NCBI GenBank assembly: GCA_002917075.1
Contig: NTMA01000003.1
Span: forward strand, 62,001 to 126,000
Source: Hawksworthiomyces lignivorus
Lineage: Eukaryota; Ascomycota; Sordariomycetes; Ophiostomatales; Ophiostomataceae
Direction: 5' to 3'
Length of the DNA: 64,000 nucleotides
The translations under genes were made by a program, and so were the position numbers. Below the pieces are notes generated by a model. The model worked only from the letters and a program-made list of their open reading frames with translations, was not told the DNA's origin and made no database searches. Shown piece by piece: positions 11,895 through 26,756 of this stretch; the stretch's first letter is position 1, and the number at the start of each line of letters is the position of its first letter.

Positions 11895-14166
11895 CGTACG
11901 ATCGATACGTTTAGAGTGTCTATTTATTCAAGAAGAGTGAGAAGTTGTCGACAAGATGTAAATATCTAATTTATAAACAAATGTTTTGAGTTTCGATTTC
12001 GTAAAGACTTTGACAAATTGTCTAAATTTTGTGTCTTCGTCGAGATTAAAGGTTTATATTGACAATTTTATTTAATGTTCGAAATAAATAATAAAACGTT
12101 TTAGATAATCGAATATCTCGTTTTTTGATTTGACAAATTGGACTTATTAGTATTCAGAATATTAATCGATATAATGAATAATATATCGAAATTTTATATA
12201 ATTTGGTTAATAGATTATTACGTTTATTTTAATTAATTGGTCTAAAGTCTAAATGAGTTGGTTCGATATACGATTAATGATTTTAATCGACTTGACGATT
12301 TGACATATTTTATAATAATATTTATTATTGTAATTTGTCTAAAATTGAATATTTATCTTTTTACAAATCTTAATAACTATATTTGACGAAATATACATAA
12401 GTTTTTTATATATAATATCGTAATCTAACGTGGTTATGAAAAGAGAAGAGAGAATAATAAATTTAAGATCATAAAAAAAAGACATTTACTTTTGTCAAAA
12501 AAGAACGACGAACTCAATCTTGTCTTTCAAAATCAACGTGTTTGAAAAGAAATCAACGTAAATATCTTTGTCTCGTAAAGAGTTTGTCGATATTAAATTA
12601 ACCAAAGTTCGTAAATTGTATAAAACATTTGAGAATATAATAGTATTCGTAACATCTTTGTTGTCAAATATCGTAAAAGAGATTATATCAAATTGTTTAA
12701 TCGTATAAATGATATTATTAAAGACGTTTATAATAATAAATTGTGATAATTGTTATAAATTCGAGAATCAACGTAAATTATTAAAATAATATTAAGAGTT
12801 GTTAAAATCAAATATAATAAAGTTTTTGATGATTTGGATTAATTGACTCGAGGTTATTAAATTAACAAAAGAGAAAATTATACCAAAAATGTCGAAAAAG
12901 ATACGATTTGTTTAAACGTTAACGATTACTTTATTTTAAATAAATTGATTATTATTATAATTGATATTTTAATTGGTCTAATTATTCTTTTTAAAGTTAT
13001 TTCGAAAATAAAAATATTTCTAAAAATATAATATTTCGTTTTTTTTATAACAAAACTTATAATTAAGATAAAAAGTCTATTCCTCGATTAAATATTAATA
13101 TTGATATCTCGAACAAATAAACTTATTTAAATGTCTTTTGACAAAATGTTATTATTATTTCGTTTTTAATTTATTTTTTAATAATTTGGTTTTGAATTAT
13201 AAAAATTTGAATAAATTCTTATTCAAGAACGTTGAAGATATTATAATAAAACGAAATCATTTAAAAAACTTTCGTACAAAAGAAATATATTCAAGTTATC
13301 GTAGTTTTAATTAACGTTTAAATTAATCCACGATTACTAAATTCAATTTGTAAAACTCACGAAATAATACGAAGTATTTATAAACGTTCGTTTATACGTA
13401 ATTGATTGGATTCAACTTTATAATAAATTATTGAAATTTGATGATATACGTAATTGATAAAATAAAAGAAGACAGTCTCAACGTATAAAATTCTTGAAAA
13501 ACGTCGTTTAAAACGATCTAACTAATACTACCAAAGATAAAACAAACTATCATATAAAGAGTTTTCGGGTTTTGTTTCATAACAGAAAAGTCGTAAAAAA
13601 GTAAACAATCTTTCATTTTAACAACTAAATTAAATATCACGACTCGAATAAACGATCGAGTCATTTATCACTAATATACAACAACAAGAGACTCTAAGAT
13701 AAAGTTGTCGTCAAGGTCTTGAACGAGTATAGAACTAAACACGTCATTTTCTATGAAATGTAAAAGTTAACGATTTGTAAAAATAACAACTAAGACTTTA
13801 TACCAAATCTGAAAATTGATCTCTATAAGATCAACGAGTTTAATCTATAAACCAACAAAGATCACATACTCAAGATTAACCATTGTAAAAGTCAACCAAC
13901 AATATCAATCAATAGATTTGATAAAAATGAAACGTTTTGTAATGGATTTTGTGATGATTTCTGTCTAAAACATTCCAGACCACCGTTTACAACCAAATTT
14001 TTTCACGATTTCAACAGAGAAATCAGAAAAATCGCTAAAAAATCACGAAAACGATATAATAAGCGCAGAAAAGCTGAAAAATAGGAAGCAACAGTCTTCC
14101 AGAGCTATTTGACGATGTCAATATTGATGAAAGAGCGCGGCGTTGAGCGCAGGAGGGCGCATGACC

Positions 14167-14274
14167 TGTGGCAAGGGCGAAAAGGTGTGTGAGTCTATTG
14201 GACTACCTGAGCCATACTGGGCCACTGCCTGGGCTAAAAAGAGCTCTGCTGGGTCACGTGAGGGGCCCGCAACA
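14167..14274 (-). repeat. Right LTR (5' LTR) of copia copy 1
   Basis: 108 bp, identical to 8730-8837 by eye. Followed by the target duplication TCTTT. The interior sequence next to it (14100-14166) keeps normal GC content and includes the primer-binding region. I could not assign the priming tRNA. Confidence 0.95.
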
Positions 14275-14279
14275 TCTTT

Positions 14280-15255
14280 TGAACCTAACCAGATTGGTTG
14301 ACCTTCGCCGTGGCATTTCGAACGACGACGTACTTGTAACTGTATAAGTCGGGCCTATGGTAGAAGATTCTTAGTATTTCTTTCCCATCTCGATACTAGG
14401 AAGTCAGATCTTATTTCTGACTACCTACCTATATAGCTAGAGGCTGCACCCACAGTTTGCGTATCGCTACCCAAAATATCTATTTTTGTTCGTACTGCAA
14501 ATTGGACAAGCTTTGGTTGTGTCAAGTGATGCCACTAGGCCACTGTACCAGTACAAAAAGGATCAATCCCCTTGGACATTTGTAACAGTACCATATAACT
14601 TAACAGGGTGCAAAGAGGGATGCTCCCTTATTCACCAATTATCTACTACCTAATTGCGTATTCACTAAGTAGACCAAGTGGTCTTAATGCCTCCAGTCAC
14701 ATATATCTCCCTCCCGCTGCCAATCATGCACCAAAATGAACAAATTGCGACCACGTCAATAGCATTCCCATATCTGTCTTCCGTACCTCCATTACCGCGG
14801 TACGGAGCGTAGAGGCTACCTCGCGGCTGCTCCAATCGATCGTCGTCTCCTTCAGCAGACATTGGTAGAACCAACTCGCAATTTCAACGCACACCTGGTC
14901 GACTGATGGCTAGAGACAGCCAATAACGTGAGGAAAGCCTGCCATCTGGAAGCCACTCACTTCATGAATCACCTCATCCAATAGTCGCCCTGCCTTGCTC
15001 TCCGCAGTTGAGCAAACCTATAAGTATGCCATGTGCGCACTTTAGAGATCTGACTCTGACATCTTGTACACTGTTAAGCGATCCTCCACGCTCTGGCGTT
15101 GCAAGATTAGCCCACTGTTAGAGGGGTCTGAATGGTCGGTATATCCGTGGCAAGGAAGGTGTGCAATAAACTCATTTTCATGCAGCTGACTTATTGTGAA
15201 TATCTCCGTATAGTCAGTTTTCTCCGCTTCAACGTCACCCCAACTAAATAGTCAC
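14280..15255. other. Non-coding flank right of copia copy 1
   Basis: I see no gene. Small open frames lack motifs. Composition is normal, so mutation did not visibly spread outwards from the element. Confidence 0.4.
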
Positions 15256-15847
15256 GGCAGAGACGGGGAATCGCGGAGATGGCCATGTAGGACGTTAGGC
15301 ACCCACGGGATAGTGTGCTATTCTTTCCTTCATTATGCCAACTTAGCTACGGTCCAGGTCTGCTTCTCCTACGCCGAAGGCTCCGCTATTGTCGCCATGA
15401 TGATATTTTTCCAAGCAGCGTGGTGGTTTGGATGGGCACCAGTCGTCCACATGCTCACAGCAGAGCTCCCAAGCATGCAATTGCGTGATGTTACCTACAG
15501 AACTGCTTCAGTGACACAAATTGTTACACAATTCGTGGTCTCTTTTGCAATCCCGTATTTGCTCAATGCACCGTACGCGAACCTCGGACCTAAAGTCGGC
15601 TTCATTTACGGCTCCATTGCCGTGCTCTCCATTGCCGTGCTCTCCGTTGCTTACGCCTACTTTTATGTCCCAGAAGCTCAAAAAAAGATCCTTGGAAGAT
15701 ATCGACAAACTGTTTGAATCCGTGGACATCCCCATAAGGAGATTTCATCAAGTGAAATTGGATGAGAACAATTATGGCATTGACAAGTTAGCTGAGGAGA
15801 ATGAAGGCGTAGTCCAGCACGTTGCATATGGAACGGAGAAGGTCTAA
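15256..15847 (+). pseudogene. MFS sugar porter, C-terminal relic
   Basis: Only the last third of a sugar-porter-family MFS transporter remains. It includes membrane segments with IFFQAAWWFGWAPVVHMLTA and a SVTQIVTQFVVSFAIPYLL helix. The family tail motif is split between two frames: FYVPEAQK in one and KRSLEDIDKLFESVD in the next. The shift lies in a run of seven A near 15680-15686; six A would restore P-E-A-Q-K-R-S-L-E-D. Recognisable sequence fades out upstream of about 15256, so the N-terminal two thirds are missing. A 15-18-bp tandem duplication (SIAVLSIAVLSV) is visible near 15609-15650. It sits next to a sulfatase, so it may once have been a linked transporter. Confidence 0.8.
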
Positions 15848-16248
15848 GGCTCAAAGTCAAACATATCGCAGATAAGAATTAAAATTTATTTTCCTCTCTG
15901 CATGTCGTCGAACAACACGCCTCGGCTTTTGAAATGTGCTACGTAAAATTTTTCACGTCATACAGACGCAGCAGAAGCAGGCACTGTAAATTACTTGGGA
16001 TGTTTGTGCAGTTTCAGTTGGGGAATTGGATTAAAATGTGAAATCTCTATGAATCGGCTCAGATCTGACGATAGATCCTTACATTAAGGTACTGAGAATG
16101 GGCATAAATTTCCGTCGAATTACTAAAATTATATATTTTAAGCATACGTAACTTCATAATCTCCGTTTTACGCGACACTTCTTTTAAGTTCCTATCATAC
16201 ACTCTGAAACTCAATCTTATGATATTATTTGGAAACAATAAGGAATCG
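15848..16248. other. Intergenic sequence, no gene recognised
   Basis: Convergent 3' regions of the transporter relic and the sulfatase. Nothing else is visible. Confidence 0.4.
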
Positions 16249-19291
<3,043 letters not shown>

Positions 19292-20818
19292 ATGTCGCAA
19301 GAAAAGAGAAATGTCGTCCTCTTTATAGCAGACGATCTTGGGCTCTATCTTGGTTGCTATGGCACAAAGAGCATCAAGACTCCCAACATCGACCAGCTTG
19401 CGGCTGACGGTACGCGCTTCACGATGGCTTTTGCAAGCACGGCATCGTGCAGCGGCAGTCGTTCCACGATATACACGGGCCTTCATACACATCAGAACGG
19501 ACAATATGGCCTAGCACATGGATGGAATCACTTCCAGACTCATGACCATATCGAGACACTACCGCAGGTATTTAACGCCCTCGGCTACCAGACAGGCATT
19601 ATTGGTAAGATCCACGTGGGCCCACGGAGCTGCTACCCGTGGGAGGTTTTTGAGGAGAGCACTTCACGCGATGTTCGGTGGAATGCTGCACGAGCTGCGG
19701 CCTTCTTCGACCAGGCAAAAGAAACAGATCGACCGTTTCACCTCACCATGGCGTTCCGTGATCCCCACCGGGACGACAGCCGCGAGGGTTTTGGAAACGA
19801 CTCTCCTGAAGTGGTGGAAGCAGACTTTAAGCTTCCTAAATATACACCGGAAGAGGTGGAAGTGCAGCCTTGGATCTCAGATGTCCCGGAGCTGCGCACG
19901 GAGCTCGTGCAATATTACGAATCTATCAGTCGTATGGATCACGGCGTGGGCTTGGTGTTGAAGGAATTGCGGCAACGCGGCTTAGACAAGAATACATTGG
20001 TCATCATGGCCAGTGATAACGGTGCGCCATTCCTTAATTCGAAAACGACATTATATGATGCCGGCGTGAGGCTCCCTTTTATAGTTCGTTGCCCAGGCTC
20101 GCCGGCTGGCGTGGTCAACCCCAACCTTGTTTCCTTCCTCGACATTCTACCGACTTGTATTGCCTGGAGCAGGCATGCAGATGCGGACGTGAAAACAGCC
20201 AATACTGGTAAGTCACCGCGACGGCTAGGTGACTCTATCTTGCCAGTCTTGAATGCCAGCACCGTCCTCTCCGAGAGCCAGTGGAAGCCACACGTATTCG
20301 GATCGCACACGTTCCACGAGGTGCAGAACTACTGGCCAACACGCTACCTACGATCTCAACGCTACAAATACCACAGAAACATCGCCTGGCGTCTAGACTT
20401 CCCATTCGGCACGGACTTGTACGGCAGCCTGTCGTGGGAGGGAATACGCAATGGTGAGCATCCAATTATGCTAGGCAAGCGTACGCTAGAAAAGTATCTC
20501 TTTCGTGGGCCTGAAGAGCTTTTCGATCTCGAAAAGGATCCACTCGAAGTCGACAACCTGGCGAAGAAGCCAGAATTTGAAGACCTGCTGCTCAGCTTCC
20601 GCAAGGCCGTTGAGTCCTGGCAATTTGAAACAAATGACATCTGGCTGTTTAAGGACGGCGTATCTGTCATTACGGCTGGAATGTATCGGGGGAAAGGCCT
20701 GCACATTCCAGACCGATTCGATATGGATGCAGAAAAACCAGGCAACAAATTGGTGCCACTGTGGACAGAGCCAGAGTCTACGGCGAAGGAAAAGTCAGAC
20801 CTGGTAAGCATGGGCTAG
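19292..20818 (+). CDS. Sulfatase, heparan-N-sulfatase (sulfamidase)-like
   Basis: A single-exon, intact 508-aa sulfatase. The N-terminus has the metal-binding VVLFIADDLGLYLGCYG. The nucleophile region reads TASCSGSRSTIYTGLHTHQN. The signature is C-S-G-S-R, with Gly where most sulfatases have Pro or Ala (C-x-P/A-x-R). The rest matches the sulfamidase-like subgroup: GIIGKIHVGP, FRDPHR, the metal-site VIMASDNGAPF, and a C-terminal ELFDLEKDPLEVDNLA block. No signal peptide is evident, so it is probably intracellular. It is divergent from the sulfatase to the left, and both sit in a short island between two copia elements. The predicted role is removal of sulfate from N- or O-sulfated carbon compounds for sulfur scavenging; the substrate is unknown. 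Confidence 0.9.
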   Translation: MSQEKRNVVLFIADDLGLYLGCYGTKSIKTPNIDQLAADGTRFTMAFASTASCSGSRSTIYTGLHTHQNGQYGLAHGWNHFQTHDHIETLPQVFNALGYQTGIIGKIHVGPRSCYPWEVFEESTSRDVRWNAARAAAFFDQAKETDRPFHLTMAFRDPHRDDSREGFGNDSPEVVEADFKLPKYTPEEVEVQPWISDVPELRTELVQYYESISRMDHGVGLVLKELRQRGLDKNTLVIMASDNGAPFLNSKTTLYDAGVRLPFIVRCPGSPAGVVNPNLVSFLDILPTCIAWSRHADADVKTANTGKSPRRLGDSILPVLNASTVLSESQWKPHVFGSHTFHEVQNYWPTRYLRSQRYKYHRNIAWRLDFPFGTDLYGSLSWEGIRNGEHPIMLGKRTLEKYLFRGPEELFDLEKDPLEVDNLAKKPEFEDLLLSFRKAVESWQFETNDIWLFKDGVSVITAGMYRGKGLHIPDRFDMDAEKPGNKLVPLWTEPESTAKEKSDLVSMG

Positions 20819-20915
20819 TAGATGAAACATTGCAAGCAAGCGTAGCCATGTTTACAGAGTAACACTTTGGATGTAATGCCACCGGTAAAAACGTAAGAGT
20901 AACAGCATTAGATAT

Positions 20916-21024
20916 TGTGGCAAGGGCGAAAAAAGGTGTGTGAGTCTATTGGACTACCTGAGCCATACTGGGCCACTGCCTGGGCTAAAAGAGCTCTGCT
21001 GGGTCACGTGAGGGGCCCGCAACA
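20916..21024 (-). repeat. Left LTR (3' LTR) of copia copy 2
   Basis: 109 bp, identical by eye to 26342-26450. TG...CA ends. Preceded by target duplication GATAT. Confidence 0.95.
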
Positions 21025-21239
21025 CTGCCCCGTAGCCCAGGCGTCTAAGCTAGAAGTACTAAGTACATGAAAAATAGCTGACAAAACAAATAAAACAGAG
21101 GTATCTTTGATCGTATATAACAATTTAAGGTTGACATCGTATATAACACCTTATCGTGAATTTAACAACGAAAATAAAATCATAAAAAGTATCAAATCTT
21201 GAGAAAAATCATAGTCCGACAGGGAGTTTCTACGTTGGT

Positions 21240-21480
21240 ACGTGTTTTAGACCGAGAAGATCAACGAATCTGTCATGAAACTCTCGTTTCAAAGGTTTGA
21301 TAAAGTCGTTAACGATCATTTGATTCGTAGAGATATATTTAAGTACAAACGTGTTGTCAGAAATTTGTTTAATAATTCATTTGTAACGAATATTAAGATG
21401 TCTAATACGTGTTTTTTTGTGAGGGTTAAAGTAGATTGTACGTATGTTTTGACTGTTGGTAAAAAGTAGAAGAGACGGAG
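21240..21480 (-). pseudogene. Copia RNase H remnant, copy 2
   Basis: Homologous to 9060-9290 of copy 1. The antisense reading again gives the RNase H ending, now with more substitutions (for example the basic and proline codons altered by transitions). Confidence 0.75.
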
Positions 21481-22054
21481 ACTACGTCGTTTCGAAGTCG
21501 TGAAAGATATCTCTAATTTATTACAAGGTTTTGGTCGTAGGAGTGAGGTTTACGAATTTTGTCTTCGTAGTGAAAAGAGTAACGAAGGTTTGTCTCTTTG
21601 ATTTTCACAAAACTAGATTTTTTGTAACGAAAACTACATATTTATTTGTAGATCTTCGTGACGAAAGGACATTGACAAATGTCGTATCGTTAAACGTTTT
21701 TAGACGAAGATTATTTACGAATTTAATATCGTCAAAGATTATATAGTAATTAATGATAACGATGATATATTTTATGAAGTATTTGGTAAAGATTTAATAT
21801 TTTTGGATAAGATCTTTATTAGTCTTATAAAGTTTATTGTAGATGTAAACAACATTAAGACGTATATGAACGACGAAAAAATTAACGAATTCGATCATTT
21901 TAAAATATTTAATTTGACAAATAAGATTTAAGATTTAGATAATAAAAAGTTTAAGATTATTAGATTAAAGAATCTTGATATTTTTTAAATTATTATAATC
22001 AAGTTTTTTAAATATTTTTCGAACGTATATTTGTTAGTTTAAATATATTTTATA

Positions 22055-22480
22055 TTAATCTCTATTATGATAAATATCAAGATCCAAAAAGAATTTCGTA
22101 AAATTAATATATTTGATAAAAAATTCTTTGTCGAAAAAAACATTTATACGATAAACTTTTATTAAGACCGAATTAGTTATTAATATATCGTTAATGTATA
22201 TAAGAATAAAGATATTAGTAATATCGTTTTTAAAAAGATACAATTCTGAATTAAAAACTCGAAAATCAAATTCTTTCAACTTAAATATAATAATGTTAAA
22301 CTATTAACGAAGACTTCGAATTAAATCGTATAAGGTTTTATTCAATTTGTAGATTTTTCTAATATCGTTAGAAAAGTCAAACGATTGAGTGACGTAAATG
22401 TCGATTTTAAGAAAAAGAGTAACATTAAGAAAGACGATCGTAAAGTCAAATTGTTTTAACTTTAAGTTATAGATCACAAT
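22055..22480 (-). pseudogene. Copia reverse transcriptase remnant, copy 2
   Basis: The minus strand gives IFILIYINDILITN, the counterpart of the catalytic YVDD block, altered to Y-I-N-D, within an otherwise frame-broken copia RT. Homologous to the copy 1 RT region. Confidence 0.82.
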
Positions 22481-25400
22481 AATGATTAAAAAAACTTTGA
22501 GAATAATAAAAGAGACAATAATTATAAAGATATCAACAATAGATTAATTGTTTTGGTTTTTTTTATTGTTATAGACAATTTATTTAGTCTTTAGAAAGTC
22601 TTCTTTTTGTATGAAGACTTAGTTGTTAGAGAAAACTTAAATTTCGTCGAGTTTGTCAATCAACTCTTATACATTTATAGAAACGAGGTTGTCGTATTGT
22701 GTTTTTATAATTGATAACCACTTCGTAATATAATCTTTAAACTTGATCGTTTTTTTATAGTTTTTGGAAACAAATGACGAAAATTTCATTATTAACTTAA
22801 TTTTTAAGACAAAGAAACAAAGAGTACAATTTTGAATCTTTTATATAATATCTTTAAACGAATCGTCGTCGAAATCAATATTGATAAAATAATGTTGTCA
22901 TTTTTTTAATAACAATTAAACGAATTTCGTATTAATAAAAATATGTTTATTTGATAATGACGATTTATAAAGTGATGTTAAGTCAATCAATTGACGATAA
23001 TTACGTTTAATATTGGTACGAAGATCAATGATGTTTGTACGAGTAACTCGTCTCTTCTTTGTCGACGATGTTTGTATATTTATAATCTTATTTCAACAAA
23101 GTAACGAAACTCCAAAGTCCTTTTCTTTTTCGATATCAGAATCTTTTTACGTTTATCTCGTAATATATTTGACCAAAGTCGATGGTTTCGACGTCGATAA
23201 AAACGATATAATAAAAGAAAAGAGAATAATCGATTTAGAGGAAAAAGATAAGTTATCGAACTTAATGTTAAAATAAACGTATATTTATAAAAGTGTTTCG
23301 AGAGTTTATAATTTATCTTCGACAAGAAAATGTTTAATCGACGAAAAAGAACTCGATGAGAATAAATTAATACAAAAAATCGATGAAATTTGAGTCAGAA
23401 ACGTCGACTTAAAAGAAGTCGGTTGAAAAGTAGACATTTGTTGACGAAAACTCTTTCGTTTTGGTATTATATAACAAAAATCGGTCTTCAAGTCTAGATT
23501 CATTAAAATAAAATCGATTTCCTATTATGTTGTCTCGAAGAATTATAAAACGATAAGGTTAATCCCGAAGTGTTCGAAAAGTTATAATTCGATTTGTCTA
23601 ACGACAATTTATCACTACGTCGTCGGAACTTTCTATTTTTGAAAATTGGTTTCGTTATTTAATGTTTTTTTCTCGATAACCGAAATTGGTTCTAAATTTT
23701 CATGAAAACGTATAAAAGATACACGAACGATTTTTTGGGTATTAGAGAAATAGACCCAAAAGATACGATTATAATAATCGTCGTATTCGATTAATTTATC
23801 GATAATTGTCCGAAGTTCGAATTTATTTGAATTTTTGTAATAAGTCTTTTTTAGATGAACGTAAGTAGTACAATTATACGTTTATAAATATTTTAAATAT
23901 AAGGTTTTTGTTTCGTCCGAAAGTCCCAAAACACTAAAGAAACGTTTATGAGAGGATTCATTATTCGGATTAGTCGTGATCGATAACAAATTTGATATTA
24001 TGATAACGGTTTTTATAATAAATAATCAAAGAATAAACGAAAGACGAAATTCGTAAAGTTTAATACGAGATTTGTTTGTCAAGATACGATCGACACGTTT
24101 AGGACGTTTATTTATTTAAAGAAAGTAAGAAGTTGTCGACAAAATATAAATATTCAATTTATGAACAAATGTTTTGAGTTTCGACTTCGTAAAGATTTTG
24201 GTAGATTGTCCAAATTTTATATCTTCGTCGAGACCAAAGATTTATATTAATAGTTTTGTCTAACGTTCGAAATAAACAACAAAACGTTTTAGACAATCGA
24301 ATATTTCGTTTTTTGATTTGATAAATTGGACTTATTGATATTTAGAATATTGATCGATATAATGAATAATATATCGAAATCTTATATGACCTAATTGATA
24401 AATCATTACGTTTATTTTAATTAATTGATCTGAAACTTAAGTGGATTGGTTTGATATACGATTAATGATTTTAGTCGATTTGACGATTTAACATATTTTA
24501 TAATAATGTTTATTATTGTGATTTGTCTAAAATTGAATATTTGTCTTTTTACAAATCTTAATAATCATATTTGACGAAACGTATATAAATCTTTTATGTA
24601 TAATATCATAATTCAATACGATTATAAAAAAAGAAGAGAAAATAATAGGTTTGGAATTATAGAAAAAGGATATTTACTTTTACTAAAAAAAAACGACGAA
24701 TTTAGTCTTATTCTTCAAAATTAACGTATTTGAAAAGGAATTAACGTAAATATTTTTATTTCGTAAAAAGTTTGTAGACATTAAATTAATCGAAATTCGT
24801 AGATTGTATAAAATATCTAAGAATATAATAGTATTCGTGATATCTTTATTGTTAAGTATTATAAAAAAAATTATGTTAAATTATTTAGTTGTACAAATAG
24901 TATTATTAAAGACGTTTGTAATAATAAATTGTGATAATTGTTGTAAATTCGAGAATTAACGTAAATTATTAAAATAATATTAAGAATTATTAAAATCAAA
25001 TATAATAAAGTCTTTGATAACTTAGACTAATTAATTCGAGGTTGTTAGATTAACAAAAGAGAAGATTATGTTAAAAATGTCGAAAGAGATATGGTTTATT
25101 TAAACGTTAACGATCACTTTATTTTGAGAAGATTGGTCATTATTTTGATTAATCTAATTATTCTTTTTGAAATTATTTCGAAAATAAAGATATTTTTGAA
25201 AATATGATATTTCGTCTTTTTTATAATAAAGTTTATAATTAGAATAAAGAGTTTATTCTTCGACTAAATATTGATATTAGTATTTCGAACAAATAAATTC
25301 ATTTAAATGTCTTTTAACAAAGTGTTATTATTATTTCGTTTTCGATTTATCTTTTAGTAATTTGATTTTAGATTATAAAGACTTAGAAAAATCTTTATTT

Positions 25401-26341
25401 AAAAACGTTGAAGATATAATAATAAAACAAAATCGTTCAAAAAGTTCTCGTATAAAAACAACGTATTCAAGTTGTCGTAGTTTCAATTGACGTTTAAATT
25501 GATTTACGATAATAAGATTTAATTTGTAAAACTCACGAAATAATACGAAACACTTACAAACGTTCGTTTATACGTAATTGGTTGAATCCAACTTTATAAT
25601 AAATTGTTGAAATTTAGTAATATACGTAATTGATAAAATGAAAAAAGATAATTTCAACATACAAAATTCTTGAAAAACGTCGTTTAAGATGATTTAATTA
25701 ACACTATCAAAAACAAAACAGATTGTCGTATAAAAAGTTTTCGGATTTTGTTTTATAACAGAAAAGTCGTAAGAAAATAGACGATCTTCCATTTTAATAA
25801 CTAAATTGAGTATCACGACTTAAATAAACGATCGAGTCGTTTATCATTAATGTACGACAACAAAAGATTTTAAAATAGAGTTATCGTCAAGGTCTTAAAC
25901 GAGTATAGAACTAAACACGTCATTTTCTATAAAATGTAAAAATTGACGATTTATAAAAATAACAACTAAAACTTTATGTCAAATCTGAAAATTGGTCTCT
26001 ATAAGATCAACGAACTTAATCTGTAAACCAACAAAGGTCACATACTCAAGATTGACCATTGTAAAAGTCAACCAACGATATCAATCAATAAATTTGATAA
26101 AAATGAAACGTTTTGTAATGAATTTGGTGATGATTTCTGTCTGAAACATTCCAGACCACCGTTTACAACCAAATTTTTCACGATTTCAACAGAGAAATCA
26201 GAAAAATCGCTAAAAAATCACGAAAACGATAGAATAAGCACAGAAAAGCTGAAAAATAGGAAGCAACAGTCTTCCAGAGCTATCTGACGATGTCAATATT
26301 GATGAAAGAGCGCGGCGTTGAGCGCAGGAGGGCGCATGACC

Positions 26342-26450
26342 TGTGGCAAGGGCGAAAAAAGGTGTGTGAGTCTATTGGACTACCTGAGCCATACTGGGCC
26401 ACTGCCTGGGCTAAAAGAGCTCTGCTGGGTCACGTGAGGGGCCCGCAACA
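26342..26450 (-). repeat. Right LTR (5' LTR) of copia copy 2
   Basis: 109 bp, identical by eye to 20916-21024. Followed by target duplication GATAT at 26451-26455. Confidence 0.95.
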
Positions 26451-26455
26451 GATAT

Positions 26456-26756
26456 AGACATAGAAATCAAGAAATGTACGATACTTCTAAAAGTCACCGT
26501 CTCATAGTTCACATTTGCAAAAGGCGCCACGTGAAGCTATTGACTGCCAATATGGGGGCTACGAATTGACAGCCGAGTTAAAATGCGCCAATTCTGTTAG
26601 TGTTCGCCGCTGGTGGTTGCGCTGGTGGATGCGCTAGTGAAGGTATATATAGGCGGGTCGCCTCTCTTCTTGTGGAAGAAACAGCACTACTAGTAATCTC
26701 CGCACCAACTTTTACATGCTGTAATGTCACTTGCCCGATAAATTCGCTCCGCACGC
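26456..26756. promoter_or_regulatory. Upstream region of the double-zinc-cluster regulator
   Basis: 300 bp of normal-GC sequence between the transposon and the start codon at 26757. A TATA-like TATATATAG occurs at about 26644-26652, about 105 bp upstream of the ATG. No other element recognised. Confidence 0.35.

Larger units (their letters stand above)
8730..14274 (-). mobile_element. Full-length Ty1/copia LTR retrotransposon, RIP-degraded (copy 1)
   Basis: A 5545-bp element bounded by two identical 108-bp LTRs (8730-8837 and 14167-14274) with a perfect 5-bp target duplication TCTTT at 8725-8729 and 14275-14279. LTR ends read TG...CA. Coding remnants are on the minus strand in copia order: integrase, then reverse transcriptase, then RNase H. 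The 5' LTR is therefore the right-hand one. The interior from roughly 8.9 to 14.0 kb is extremely AT-rich and full of stops, consistent with RIP. The first and last few tens of bases inside the LTRs, and the LTRs themselves, are unaffected. It is homologous along its whole length to copy 2; differences in the aligned ends are essentially all transitions. Confidence 0.95.
20916..26450 (-). mobile_element. Full-length Ty1/copia LTR retrotransposon, RIP-degraded (copy 2)
   Basis: A 5535-bp second copy of the same family in the same orientation as copy 1. Identical 109-bp LTRs lie at 20916-21024 and 26342-26450, with a perfect 5-bp target duplication GATAT at 20911-20915 and 26451-26455. The LTRs differ from those of copy 1 by two homopolymer length changes (six rather than four A, and four rather than five A). 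The interior is as AT-rich and stop-ridden as copy 1 but carries its own set of transitions. The two copies were therefore mutated separately, or further, after they diverged. Confidence 0.95.

Noticed and set aside
20911..26455. Copies 1 and 2 as one composite transposon moving the sulfatase island
   Set aside because: Each copy has its own distinct target duplication (TCTTT and GATAT), so they inserted independently.
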